Shown in pieces: positions 15,639 through 23,547 of a stretch of DNA of 64,000 nt (its first letter is position 1; each line of letters begins with the position of its first letter). The stretch lies in contig UQIG01000007.1 of NCBI GenBank assembly GCA_900541135.1, positions 13,876 to 77,875 of the forward strand, in the 5' to 3' direction. The stretch is from an uncultured Collinsella sp. GTDB lineage: Bacteria; Actinomycetota; Coriobacteriia; Coriobacteriales; Coriobacteriaceae. The position numbers and the translations under genes are program-made. The notes under the pieces are model-generated. The model searched no databases, was not told where the DNA came from, and saw nothing but the letters and a program-made list of their open reading frames with translations.

Positions 15639-16481
15639 CTAGGCGAGGGCGGCCATGATGGTGCGGGCGACGCCGTCGTGGTCGTTGTCGAACTCGGTGA
15701 TGGCGTCGGCGGCGTCGCGGTCTTCGGGCTCGCCGTTGATCATGGCTATGCCGTGGCCTGCTGCCTGCAGCATGGGGATGTCGTTGATGTTGTCGCCGAA
15801 CGCCCAGGCGTCGGCGAGACGCTCGCCCAAGTGCTCGCATAGCCACGTGAGGGCCGTCCCCTTGGTGGCGCCCTCGCCCATGACCTCGATATTCATGGCG
15901 TACGAACGCGTGACCTCAATGCCTTCGAGCGTGTCGAGCGCCGCCGCGATGGCGTCGCGATCGGCCGGGTCGTGCCAGTACATGGCGATGCGTTCGAGTG
16001 TCTCGACCTCGTCGATCTTACTGTCGATATCCATGTCGATCGGTGTTCGTGTGCGCTTGAGCGAAGCCGCGATGTGGGGGTCGCCGCCGCAGAACTCGTC
16101 TAGGCGCTCATAGAGCGAGCGGGGGAGGAAGCACTGGCCGTCGGCGAAGATATCGAAGGTCACATCGTGGCCGGCGGCGATGCGATGGATGCGATGGGCG
16201 ATGCCACGGTCGAGCGGTCGGCTCAAGATACGTTTGGCGCGTGAGGCATCGGTAGGCGCATCTTCGTCGAGCTGCCAGACGCTGGCACCATTGGCGCAGA
16301 CCGCGTAGTGCACGGCAGGATGGGCGAGGATAGGCTCAAAGATGCCCGACAGCGGGCGCCCCGTGCAGGGCACAAACTCAATACCGCGGCGCGCAAGCTC
16401 GTCGAGCATTGCCCAAGTGGCGTCGCTCATCTGCTTATCGCTCGTCAGCAGCGTTCCATCCATATCGGAAAACACAATCAT
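15639..16481 (-). CDS. HAD family hydrolase (Cof-like)
   Basis: 280 residues. Motif I is FSDMDGTLLTSDKQ with both catalytic aspartates; PCTGRPLSG matches motif II; AFGDNINDIPML is the metal-binding motif IV. The cap domain covers about residues 85-195. Probably a phosphatase of small phosphorylated metabolites with unknown substrate. Convergent with the HAD gene at 14727. It starts about 85 bases beyond the citrate synthase terminator and is transcribed on the same strand, probably from its own promoter. Confidence 0.83.
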   Translation of the reverse strand: MIVFSDMDGTLLTSDKQMSDATWAMLDELARRGIEFVPCTGRPLSGIFEPILAHPAVHYAVCANGASVWQLDEDAPTDASRAKRILSRPLDRGIAHRIHRIAAGHDVTFDIFADGQCFLPRSLYERLDEFCGGDPHIAASLKRTRTPIDMDIDSKIDEVETLERIAMYWHDPADRDAIAAALDTLEGIEVTRSYAMNIEVMGEGATKGTALTWLCEHLGERLADAWAFGDNINDIPMLQAAGHGIAMINGEPEDRDAADAITEFDNDHDGVARTIMAALA

Positions 16482-16505
16482 TCGCTGCGATCCTTTCTAC
16501 TGGCA

Positions 16506-16544
16506 TAAAAAGCGTGGCCGAGGGCGGTGATGCCCTGGCCACGC
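16506..16544 (-). terminator. Terminator of citrate synthase gene
   Basis: GCGTGGCC (16512-16519) pairs with GGCCACGC (16537-16544), with GGGC/GCCC inside; on the minus strand a run of five T follows. Confidence 0.87.
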
Positions 16545-16568
16545 TCGGGTTCTATAACGGTCTGCGTC

Positions 16569-17987
16569 CTAACGATCGGCGAGCGGCTTGTACTCCAGCG
16601 GCTCGATAACCGGGCGATACGCGGGACGGATGATGCGGTGCGCGCAGAAGAGCTCTTCCATGCGGTGTGCCGACCAGCCGGCCATGCGGGCGACGGCGAA
16701 CAGCGGCGTAAAGAGCGTCTCGGGCACGCCGAGCATCTTGTAGATAAAGCCCGTGTACAGGTCGATGTTGGCGCAGATGGGCTTGGTCATGCCGTGATCG
16801 CGCATCACTTGCGGGGCCAGGCGCTCGATGCGCTCGATGAGCGCGAACTCCTCGCCCAGGTCCTTCTTGGCTGCCAGCGAGCGCGCGTAACGACGGCACA
16901 CCTCGGCACGCGGGTCGCTCAGCGTGTAGACGGCGTGGCCCATGCCGTAGATGAGGCCCGTGCCGTCGAAGGCCTGCTTGTCGAGGATCTTGCTCAGGTA
17001 GGCTGCGACCTCGTCCTCGTCCTCCCAATTGGAGACATGCGCACGGATGTCCTCGTGCATGGACACGACCTTGGCGTTGGCGCCGCCGTGGCGCGGGCCC
17101 TTGAGCGAGCCGATAGCTGCGGCGTAGGCGGAATACGGATCGGTGGCCGAGGAGGACAGCACGCGGCAGGCGAACGTGGAGTTATTGCCGCCGCCGTGCT
17201 CGGCATGCAGCATAAGCATCACGTCGAGCAGCATGGCCTCGTCGCGGGTGAATGCCATGCCGCCGCGCAACACCTGTAGGATGGTCTCAGCGGTGGAGAG
17301 GCCGGGTGTGGGGTGCGGCACATGAACCTCGGAGCCGCGGCGCTTGGCGACCGAGGCCATATGCGCGAAGGCGGCGATGCGGGGGAGACGGGCGAGCATG
17401 GAGATGGCGACGTCGATTTCGTGTTCGGGTGTAATGGCGTCGGGCTCGGCGTCGAAGGCGTAGAGCAGCAGCACGGCGCGCTGAAGCACATTCATGATGC
17501 TCGACGACACCGTGGTCATGGGGAACTCACGGACGTATTCGTCGCTCAGGTGCCTAAAAGCACCCAGGCGTCCGCAAAAACCGTCGAGTTCCTCTTTGGT
17601 GGGCAGCGAGCCCGTGATGAGCAGATAGGCGACCTCTTCGTAGCCGTAGCGGTTCTCGGCCTGGGCGTTGTTGACCAGATCCTCGATGCTGTAGCCACGA
17701 AGCGTGAGCTTGCCCTGATCGGGCACGACTTTGCCGTCGACCTTGTTGTAGCCGTGCACGTCCGAGATGCGGGTAAGGCCCGCGACCACGCCCGAGCCGT
17801 CGGCATTGCGCAGGCCGCGCTTGACGTTGTGCTCTACGAACAGGTCCTCGTCGTACGGGGCGGTCGGCAGGCCGTGGTAGAGGTTTTCGCTTTCGGGCGA
17901 AATCTGACGGCTCGCCTCGTAATCCAGAACCAGGCGGCTCAGGTGATCGTCGAAGCGGTAGTAGATTTTCTTGGCGTCGTAGGCCAT
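16569..17987 (-). CDS. Citrate/methylcitrate synthase
   Basis: 472 residues. It condenses acetyl-CoA (or propionyl-CoA) with oxaloacetate. Active-site blocks are present: HAEHGGGNNSTF (first His), GPRHGGANAKV (second His) and ANIDLYTGFIYKML (Asp). The chain is longer than the roughly 430-residue type II enzyme because of an N-terminal extension of about 40 residues. In an organism with an incomplete TCA cycle this would feed 2-oxoglutarate and glutamate synthesis, matching the gltBD genes in the window. The upstream neighbour on the same strand is an ACT-domain gene 77 bases away. Confidence 0.9.
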   Translation of the reverse strand: MAYDAKKIYYRFDDHLSRLVLDYEASRQISPESENLYHGLPTAPYDEDLFVEHNVKRGLRNADGSGVVAGLTRISDVHGYNKVDGKVVPDQGKLTLRGYSIEDLVNNAQAENRYGYEEVAYLLITGSLPTKEELDGFCGRLGAFRHLSDEYVREFPMTTVSSSIMNVLQRAVLLLYAFDAEPDAITPEHEIDVAISMLARLPRIAAFAHMASVAKRRGSEVHVPHPTPGLSTAETILQVLRGGMAFTRDEAMLLDVMLMLHAEHGGGNNSTFACRVLSSSATDPYSAYAAAIGSLKGPRHGGANAKVVSMHEDIRAHVSNWEDEDEVAAYLSKILDKQAFDGTGLIYGMGHAVYTLSDPRAEVCRRYARSLAAKKDLGEEFALIERIERLAPQVMRDHGMTKPICANIDLYTGFIYKMLGVPETLFTPLFAVARMAGWSAHRMEELFCAHRIIRPAYRPVIEPLEYKPLADR

Positions 17988-18064
17988 GCGCGCTCCTCTC
18001 CGGTTCGCTTTGGGGCCGCGCGCTTGGACGATATGACGTCAAGCTGCCCCGAGCGGCTTGTTCG

Positions 18065-18352
18065 CTACAGGCGGTACATAAAGTTAAAGACGTCCTCGCG
18101 CTGGATGGACACGTTGACGCCCGAAAGCTCGCCGGCCTCGGCCAGCGCCTTCTGCAGCTCGGCGAAGTCGAGCTTGGACTCGGCGGTGTCGGCCAGCATG
18201 GTCATGGTGAAGATGTCCTCGATAATGGACTGCGTGATGTCGCGGATGTCGACGTTGGCCTCGCCCAAAACGCGGGTGACGCCGGCGACGATGCCGGGGC
18301 GGTTCTTGCCAAGGACGGTGATGACGATGCGGGAGGACGAGATCTCGGCCAT
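18065..18352 (-). CDS. ACT domain protein (UPF0237 family)
   Basis: 95 residues, one ACT domain: RIVITVLGKNRPGIVAGVTR at the start and the ANVDIRDITQSIIEDIFTM segment. Such small stand-alone ACT proteins bind amino acids and act as sensors, often paired with a DUF711/PFL-type partner; that partner is not adjacent here and citrate synthase follows instead. The ligand is unknown. Ribosome site AAAGGG before the ATG. Confidence 0.85.
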   Translation of the reverse strand: MAEISSSRIVITVLGKNRPGIVAGVTRVLGEANVDIRDITQSIIEDIFTMTMLADTAESKLDFAELQKALAEAGELSGVNVSIQREDVFNFMYRL

Positions 18353-18533
18353 GGGAAACCCTTTCGCGTGGTTGCGGCGCGCGCGGGGCGCTCCGCTACG
18401 GTACAGTGTTCATCATTGTACCTGTCTGGCGCAAAAAAGGCGCGCTCGCTGCGGCGTTACATGCCTGCAACATGAGCGTAAGGGGGAAGGCCGTACGGGG
18501 AAGAGCCGTCTGGCGCGTGTCCGGCTCGTGTTG

Positions 18534-18597
18534 GGTTGATTTCCGATCTCAGCCGAACACATTGAGCGGACAGGCTGTTCCCGCAGTCAGCTGAACG
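18534..18597. repeat. Left copy of island-flanking direct repeat (possible attL)
   Basis: The first 37 bases (18534-18570) are identical to 25788-25824, and four mismatches are scattered in the rest. Inside is an imperfect dyad, TCCGATCTCA and TTGAGCGGA, as recombinase core sites often have. The recombinase remnant begins 150 bases inward. The rest of the 18353-18748 gap holds only a GC-rich hairpin near 18656-18690 and no supported gene. Confidence 0.6.
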
Positions 18598-18748
18598 CCT
18601 CCGACGGCTGATTCCGAACTGGAAGCGGAGGGCATCCCCGCCCTTCGGTAGGGGATACCGCTCCGCGGCGCATGCCGCGGGCGGCGCCCCTATCGGACCA
18701 CCGTGACCTCAGTTGGGATGGGCCCAGCACTGCCGCGTACTCGGTGAG

Positions 18749-19474
18749 CTAGAGCCAACTGTTCGTCTTCACGTCGCGTATGGCGATATTTCGGTCGTCC
18801 GGCTCGGTGATGCCGTAGCCGAACGCCTGGAGCGTCTCGATGGACTCCTGGATCCTCTGTTGGAACATGGGACCCGGATCGACCCTCGGCCCGAGGTGCC
18901 CGCGCCAAAGGCACGGCGTGGCGCGCAGCATGTTATGGATTTTGGAGATGGGCTCGATGTCGGCGTAGACGTTGAACGTCGCCATGGCGTCCTTGTGGCC
19001 GAGGATCGATTGGAGCGCCTTGATATCGCCGCCTTGGCGGATCCACTGCGTTGCGAACGTGTGGCGAAGGCCGTGGAACGTGATCAGCTCGTCGTTGGTG
19101 CCCATGAGGCCGTTGGTCTCCGAGAACGTCTTGAACGCCCTGCGGATATAGCTTGTCGTCGCGAAGGTCGCGCCCGGCTCCGACAGGATGTAGCAGTCCC
19201 CGATCTCGACCGCCCCGGTAAGGCCGCGCAAGCGCAGCTTTCCGCAGTCGATCTCGTGGGTCTCCTTCAGGAAGGGGAGTAGGCCGACCGGGTCGATGGG
19301 GATACCCCTGGCGTCATGGGTCTTGGTGTCCTTGATGAACGAACCCATTCCCTTCGCGTACGCCACCGAGTGTCTGATCGAGATCAGGCCCGTCTCGAAA
19401 TCCACATCGCACCACCGAAGGCCGCAGACCTCGCCGATTCGCATCCCCGTGTGCAGGGCGAGTACGACCGCCCT
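18749..19474 (-). pseudogene. Tyrosine recombinase/integrase, catalytic domain only
   Basis: The frame shows the C-terminal catalytic domain: TGMRIGEVCGLRW (box I Arg), HGLRHTFATQW (HxxR) and NVYADI (nucleophilic Tyr). It is open from immediately after the stop codon of the XRE gene at 19475; the in-frame residues RAVVLALHTG before the first ATG (19444) also match an integrase. The N-terminal core-binding and arm domains (about 150 residues) are missing. So the 5' part was lost where it now meets the XRE gene. It probably cannot integrate the element by itself. Confidence 0.75.
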
Positions 19475-19726
19475 CTAATCCTCGGCGGACCAATCGAGTC
19501 CGAACTCCTTTCGGGCATCCTCTTCGCTCATGACTTCGAGAAGGTCTCCGGGTTGGCAACGAAGGGCGAGGCATAGCTGCTCGAGTGTGTTGAAGCGAAT
19601 GCCGCGAATATGCCCTTTTTTAATACGGGACAGGTTCACGGGCGTGGTTCCAATCCTTTCGGCAAGTTCGTTCGAGGAAATCTTTCGCTCGGCCATGATC
19701 TTGTCGAGGCGAACAATTACGGGCAT
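19475..19726 (-). CDS. XRE-family transcriptional regulator (HTH_26 type)
   Basis: 83 residues: a compact helix-turn-helix, VRLDKIMAERKISSNELAER, then TPVNLSRIKKGHIRGIRFNT and LCLALRCQPGDLLE. This type is usually encoded right after a DUF2975 membrane protein, as here (9-base gap). Its last codon is followed in the same frame by integrase sequence, marking a rearrangement junction. The likely target is the divergent promoter region containing the dyad at 20287-20303. AAGGAA precedes the ATG. Confidence 0.85.
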   Translation of the reverse strand: MPVIVRLDKIMAERKISSNELAERIGTTPVNLSRIKKGHIRGIRFNTLEQLCLALRCQPGDLLEVMSEEDARKEFGLDWSAED

Positions 19727-19735
19727 GGCGTTTCC

Positions 19736-20248
19736 TTACGCAATCTCGTCGGAGTCGAGGTACAGCTCTCGGGCGTACAAGAAGAGCTGGGAAAGCATGA
19801 ACAGGACGATGCCGAGAACCAGAGAGGTCCAATCGAATGATGAAGCGATCTCTTGGGCGCCGACGGCCCCCTCGCCGCCAAACATCGAAACGGAGGTTTT
19901 GAGTGAGCCGGCGTAGAGGCTGGTGGCAGCTTGAACAACGAAGAGAATGCCGAGCACCTTCAAGCATGTCGCAGACCCTTTCTTGAAGGGGTCTCCGCTC
20001 TTGATCGTCCACACGAGAACGGCGCTGAGGATGGTCGTAGCGATACCGATGACGGCAGGGACCAATGTCGAGATCGCAAGGGCTGGATACGCGGGGGAGT
20101 CTGCAATTACAGGGTTGTCGAGCACTTCGATTGCTGGCTTTAAGGAGAACGCCACTTGTGCGATGGCGGTGGCGCAAAGGGTCGCAGAGGCTATCGCACA
20201 TGCGATGCGGAAGGAATGAAGCCGGGGAGTGCGATTGTCGGAACTCAT
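19736..20248 (-). CDS. DUF2975-like four-helix membrane protein
   Basis: 170 residues with four predicted membrane segments (about 14-36, 53-79, 92-115 and 139-160) and the C-terminal LFLYARELYLDSDEIA, which resembles the DUF2975 end. DUF2975 proteins pair with HTH_26 regulators; they are thought to sense an envelope signal, but the mechanism is not known. A GGAGG ribosome site precedes the ATG. First gene of a two-gene operon with the XRE regulator, divergent from the ABC genes. Confidence 0.65.
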   Translation of the reverse strand: MSSDNRTPRLHSFRIACAIASATLCATAIAQVAFSLKPAIEVLDNPVIADSPAYPALAISTLVPAVIGIATTILSAVLVWTIKSGDPFKKGSATCLKVLGILFVVQAATSLYAGSLKTSVSMFGGEGAVGAQEIASSFDWTSLVLGIVLFMLSQLFLYARELYLDSDEIA

Positions 20249-20286
20249 AATAACCTCCGAAGAATTTAAAAGACTCAGGTTACTTT

Positions 20287-20303
20287 TTAACAGTTTATGT
20301 TAA
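20287..20303. promoter_or_regulatory. Dyad operator between regulator and ABC genes
   Basis: TTAACA (20287-20292) and TGTTAA (20298-20303) are perfect inverted repeats 5 bases apart in the A/T-rich divergent promoter region. It is a plausible binding site for the XRE regulator, controlling both directions. Confidence 0.45.
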
Positions 20304-20413
20304 ATTGACTTTGCAGGCAAGTAATCACAGCATGCTGCAATCACTAGATGCGAGGCGGGGCCGAGCATTTTGTTCAGCCCCGCTGTTCCAGGTGGATGGG
20401 GTTAAGGTTGGCG

Positions 20414-21265
20414 ATGAATATGCTCAAGATCTCGAAGGCAATCTTTAGGTCGCTCCTCTCCTCCAGGTCGCTCTGTATTGCCGTTGTTGCGTTGATGGTT
20501 CTTTGTGCTTTGCCCGTCTTCAGGAGCGCGGCTGGCATCGACGGACGGGTTGAATACCTCGAGTCGGGAATAACCCGTGTTGAGCAGGAATTGTCAGCAT
20601 CCTATGCGGATGCGCTTGTGAATGCGGGGGAGGAGGGCGTCTATACCTCTTCATCAAGCATGCCCGCGCTTCTGTACCCTCTTGCCGCGGGGCGTCTTGT
20701 CTTGGCGCCGCTCTCTCCCCTACTTCCGTTTCTGCAGGTGTCGGATGGAGCGTACTCCTTTTATGACGGATCGAAGGAGTACTTGCTATGGGCCGCAACG
20801 GCCGTTGCCGTCTCGTTCCTTGCCGCGCGTCTTAACAAACGCGAAAAGCTCATCATCCAGGCACCGATGGGTGAGCTGGGCAGGCTTGTTGCATCGAGCG
20901 TATGGGCGAGTGTTTTTGCGATGCTTGCCGTCTTCGCCGTCAATCTTCCAGGGATAATCGCCGCACTTGTGAAGAATGGCCCGGGCTCGCTGTTCTATCC
21001 GATAGGCTACGTTCAATATGCGACTCCGGTTATCAAACCGGCTTGGCTGGTGTTCGCGCAGACGGCCATCTTGCAATTCTTGGTGGCAGCGTTCATCTCG
21101 CTTGTCGTTCACCTTGCCGTGAAGATTGCCAATAACCCTACGCTTGGAATCGTGTTCGTATGTGCCCTGATGGGGGTGACGATGGTTCCCGGGTATTACG
21201 GAAGATCCATCGCTTTACGTGAGCTCGCCCTGTTGATTCCCTTACGTATGCGAACACTGAGTTGA
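20414..21265 (+). CDS. ABC transporter permease, first half (split by frameshift)
   Basis: 283 codons from ATG at 20414. Membrane segments lie near residues 20-36, 125-140, 165-190, 215-245 and 248-262; a large extracytoplasmic loop follows the first. The block IIAALVKNGPGSLFYPIGY is repeated in the next frame (VVVSVIKNGAGGSEYPVAL) and in the gene at 23548 (ICALALNGFGQIGYPIAFF), so all three are homologous permease modules. The frame ends at TGA 21263-21265 within IPLRMRTLS. Adding one C to the CCC at 21239-21241 would join it to the next frame as IPLTYANTELTVGAYS, which fits the homologous modules. So the break is a one-base deletion, either real or a sequencing error. Confidence 0.7.
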   Translation: MNMLKISKAIFRSLLSSRSLCIAVVALMVLCALPVFRSAAGIDGRVEYLESGITRVEQELSASYADALVNAGEEGVYTSSSSMPALLYPLAAGRLVLAPLSPLLPFLQVSDGAYSFYDGSKEYLLWAATAVAVSFLAARLNKREKLIIQAPMGELGRLVASSVWASVFAMLAVFAVNLPGIIAALVKNGPGSLFYPIGYVQYATPVIKPAWLVFAQTAILQFLVAAFISLVVHLAVKIANNPTLGIVFVCALMGVTMVPGYYGRSIALRELALLIPLRMRTLS

Positions 21266-22635
21266 CCGTCGGCGCCTATAGCCCGTACCCGACAACGCAG
21301 ATAGTGAATCTGCCTGGACTTTGCTTCGAGCGTGGCGCGATTGCCCTCGTATGCGCAATCGGGATCGAGGTGCTGGCAATTAGCCTGCTTTGCGTTGCTG
21401 GAAAGAGCGGCTGCGCGTGCCCGATATCCCCGATTTGTCTTGAGAGAGGTTCCTTCACTGCATCGAGAACGGCAACTCGTTCGAGCGCTTGTGCCTCCGC
21501 CGTTGCATACGTAAGAACGATGGGGAAACTGCTCCTGCGTTCTCCTACCCTCGCCGTATGCGCGATTGCAATGTCGACGACGATGCTGGCCCCGGCTCTG
21601 GTCGAGATGTTTCCTGACGCTGATAACGTTTCCGCTGTTCGGTATAGGGATGGGGAGCTCCGTTCAATAGATCGGTATCTAGAGCAGAACGCTGCGAATA
21701 TGGACGTCGAGGGCAAAGCGGCCCTGGAAGACATGCGGGATGCTCTTTCGGGTTTCGTGTGCGCGCCTATGCCTGCGGAGGGGTTTCGAAGCCTTGCGAC
21801 GTACGAGCGCGCTCGAGGTGAGCTGGGCGCGGCAGATGCGACTCTCCTGCAATCGATCGGAATCGAGCCGGAGACTCCTTCTCGTGCGGAGGCGCGCGCC
21901 CTTCTGCTTGAGTCGATCGCGAGCTTGCCGGACCCCAAGGTTTGCGAGTTAAGTACGAAGATGCCCCCATTAATCCTCCTTTCGTATCTCCAGGCAGCGC
22001 TTCCCTCCTTATTTTTGCTGTTGCCCGTGGTTGTCACATCGCTCGCGTGTACCCACCTGCAGTGTCGTTCCCTTCTGGTTCTCCAGATCCCCGCAACAGC
22101 GCATGTGCGTTTTCTGACGGCTGTTGCGCTGGCTCTCCTGCTTGGCTTGGTGCTGCTTTTGGTGTCGATGGTTCCCGCTGTCGTTGTGTCCGTGATTAAG
22201 AACGGTGCGGGTGGATCGGAGTATCCCGTCGCTCTCATTCGGGCGGGAGCTTCGACAACGTCCACGGTGGGGGAGGCGGTGTTGTGCAGTATTCCGTTGC
22301 TGGTCATGGCATACGGCGTGATTTCCGTCGTCGCTGCGTTGACAGCAGCGATTAGCCGCAACCCCGTTGTCACCGGAATGGTTTGCGCGGTTCTCTTGGT
22401 GTTGGGTTCGTTGAGCGCTCATGTTGAAAGCGTGGGCATGGGCGTCGTGCTGCTGGCTCCATTCGCCTCGTTTGATCCCGCTTCCCAGGTGGGGACGATT
22501 GGGTTCCTTGGGCGAGGGACGAACGCGATGCCTTTTGGAGAGGTCGTCGGCGCATCGGGCGCTCTGCTGGTGGTCTTGGGCGCCGTATCTCCGTTGATGG
22601 TGCGCCTGAGTGTTCCAAAGATCGAAAGGGGATGA
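21262..22635 (+). CDS. ABC transporter permease, rest of split gene with second permease module
   Basis: 457 codons if read from TTG at 21262, which overlaps the previous stop and has no clear ribosome site, so independent translation is doubtful. The first 60 residues complete permease module 1. Then module 2 begins (TMGKLLLRSPTLAVCAIAMS) and repeats the layout: one membrane segment, an extracytoplasmic loop of about 130 residues, then five or six membrane segments. With the frame restored the protein is about 740 residues and carries two permease modules in one chain. It overlaps the ATPase gene by ATGA, showing translational coupling. Confidence 0.7.
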   Translation: MTVGAYSPYPTTQIVNLPGLCFERGAIALVCAIGIEVLAISLLCVAGKSGCACPISPICLERGSFTASRTATRSSACASAVAYVRTMGKLLLRSPTLAVCAIAMSTTMLAPALVEMFPDADNVSAVRYRDGELRSIDRYLEQNAANMDVEGKAALEDMRDALSGFVCAPMPAEGFRSLATYERARGELGAADATLLQSIGIEPETPSRAEARALLLESIASLPDPKVCELSTKMPPLILLSYLQAALPSLFLLLPVVVTSLACTHLQCRSLLVLQIPATAHVRFLTAVALALLLGLVLLLVSMVPAVVVSVIKNGAGGSEYPVALIRAGASTTSTVGEAVLCSIPLLVMAYGVISVVAALTAAISRNPVVTGMVCAVLLVLGSLSAHVESVGMGVVLLAPFASFDPASQVGTIGFLGRGTNAMPFGEVVGASGALLVVLGAVSPLMVRLSVPKIERG

Positions 22636-23381
22636 TCTCGATGATTGACCTTCAAACGCTGACGATCTCTTATGGAAAGAAGGTGCTCGTAGATTCGGTG
22701 AACGCTGAGTTTGCCCCGGGTACGGTCTACGGTCTCGTCGCTCCGAACGGGCATGGAAAGACGACGTTGCTGCGTGCGATGGCAGGTTTGCCGGGTCCTC
22801 GCGTGGACGGGAGCATCGTTCTGGATGAGGTGCAGGGTACGGGTGCGAGAGAGGTCCGTTCTATGATCTTCTATGCACCTGGTGAGGGGACGCTGCTGTA
22901 TCCCGGATTGCGTGCGGAAGATCACCTCAAGATGGTTTGCGATATGTGGCCGCATGCTCGCGATATCGAAGAGATAGTGGAACAAACGCAGATAGGCGAG
23001 TTCGCGAAGATGAGGATCCGCACTCTGAGCCAGGGCATGAAGCAGCAGCTTACCCTGGCGATTGCGTATGCGACGGGCGCGCGGTACCTTCTATTAGATG
23101 AGCCCATGAACGCGCTCGACCCCAGCAGGGTGGACTTGCATTCCGAGATTCTCAGGAAGCTGGCCGATTCTGGTACGTGCATCATCATGTCATCCCACAT
23201 CTTGGATTCGGTCGATAGGCTGTGCGATGAGATTCTGTTTTTGAAGGATGGGAGGCTCATTAGAAGCATTCCGCAAGATGATGCTGCGCCGAAGTCTCCT
23301 GGATCCCATTTCGCAAAGCCTGCCGGACGCGCCGAGGGTGCGCTAAGCACGTATCGGCGACTCTACGAAAAGGGCGGGTAG
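22632..23381 (+). CDS. ABC transporter ATP-binding protein
   Basis: 249 residues, one nucleotide-binding domain. Walker A is APNGHGKTTLL (His where Ser or Cys is usual), the signature is LSQGMKQQLTLA, Walker B is YLLLDEPMNALDP, and the H-loop is MSSHILDS. The KQQ after the signature is typical of export and bacteriocin-immunity type ATPases. It starts inside the stop of the permease gene and would energise it. The last 40 residues are a non-conserved tail. Confidence 0.9.
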   Translation: MISMIDLQTLTISYGKKVLVDSVNAEFAPGTVYGLVAPNGHGKTTLLRAMAGLPGPRVDGSIVLDEVQGTGAREVRSMIFYAPGEGTLLYPGLRAEDHLKMVCDMWPHARDIEEIVEQTQIGEFAKMRIRTLSQGMKQQLTLAIAYATGARYLLLDEPMNALDPSRVDLHSEILRKLADSGTCIIMSSHILDSVDRLCDEILFLKDGRLIRSIPQDDAAPKSPGSHFAKPAGRAEGALSTYRRLYEKGG

Positions 23382-23547
23382 AAATGGCGGGTAGAAATGC
23401 AAGTTAAAAATCTATGTGGCCAATGTGATACCGTTGAACCCGCATATCGATACCGCTCAGCCATTCGCCTCGCCCCCGTCGCACGCATCTTCATTCGGTC
23501 TGTCATTATTAATCTAACGATGCTTTGAGAAATGTAGGTGCTTCTAA

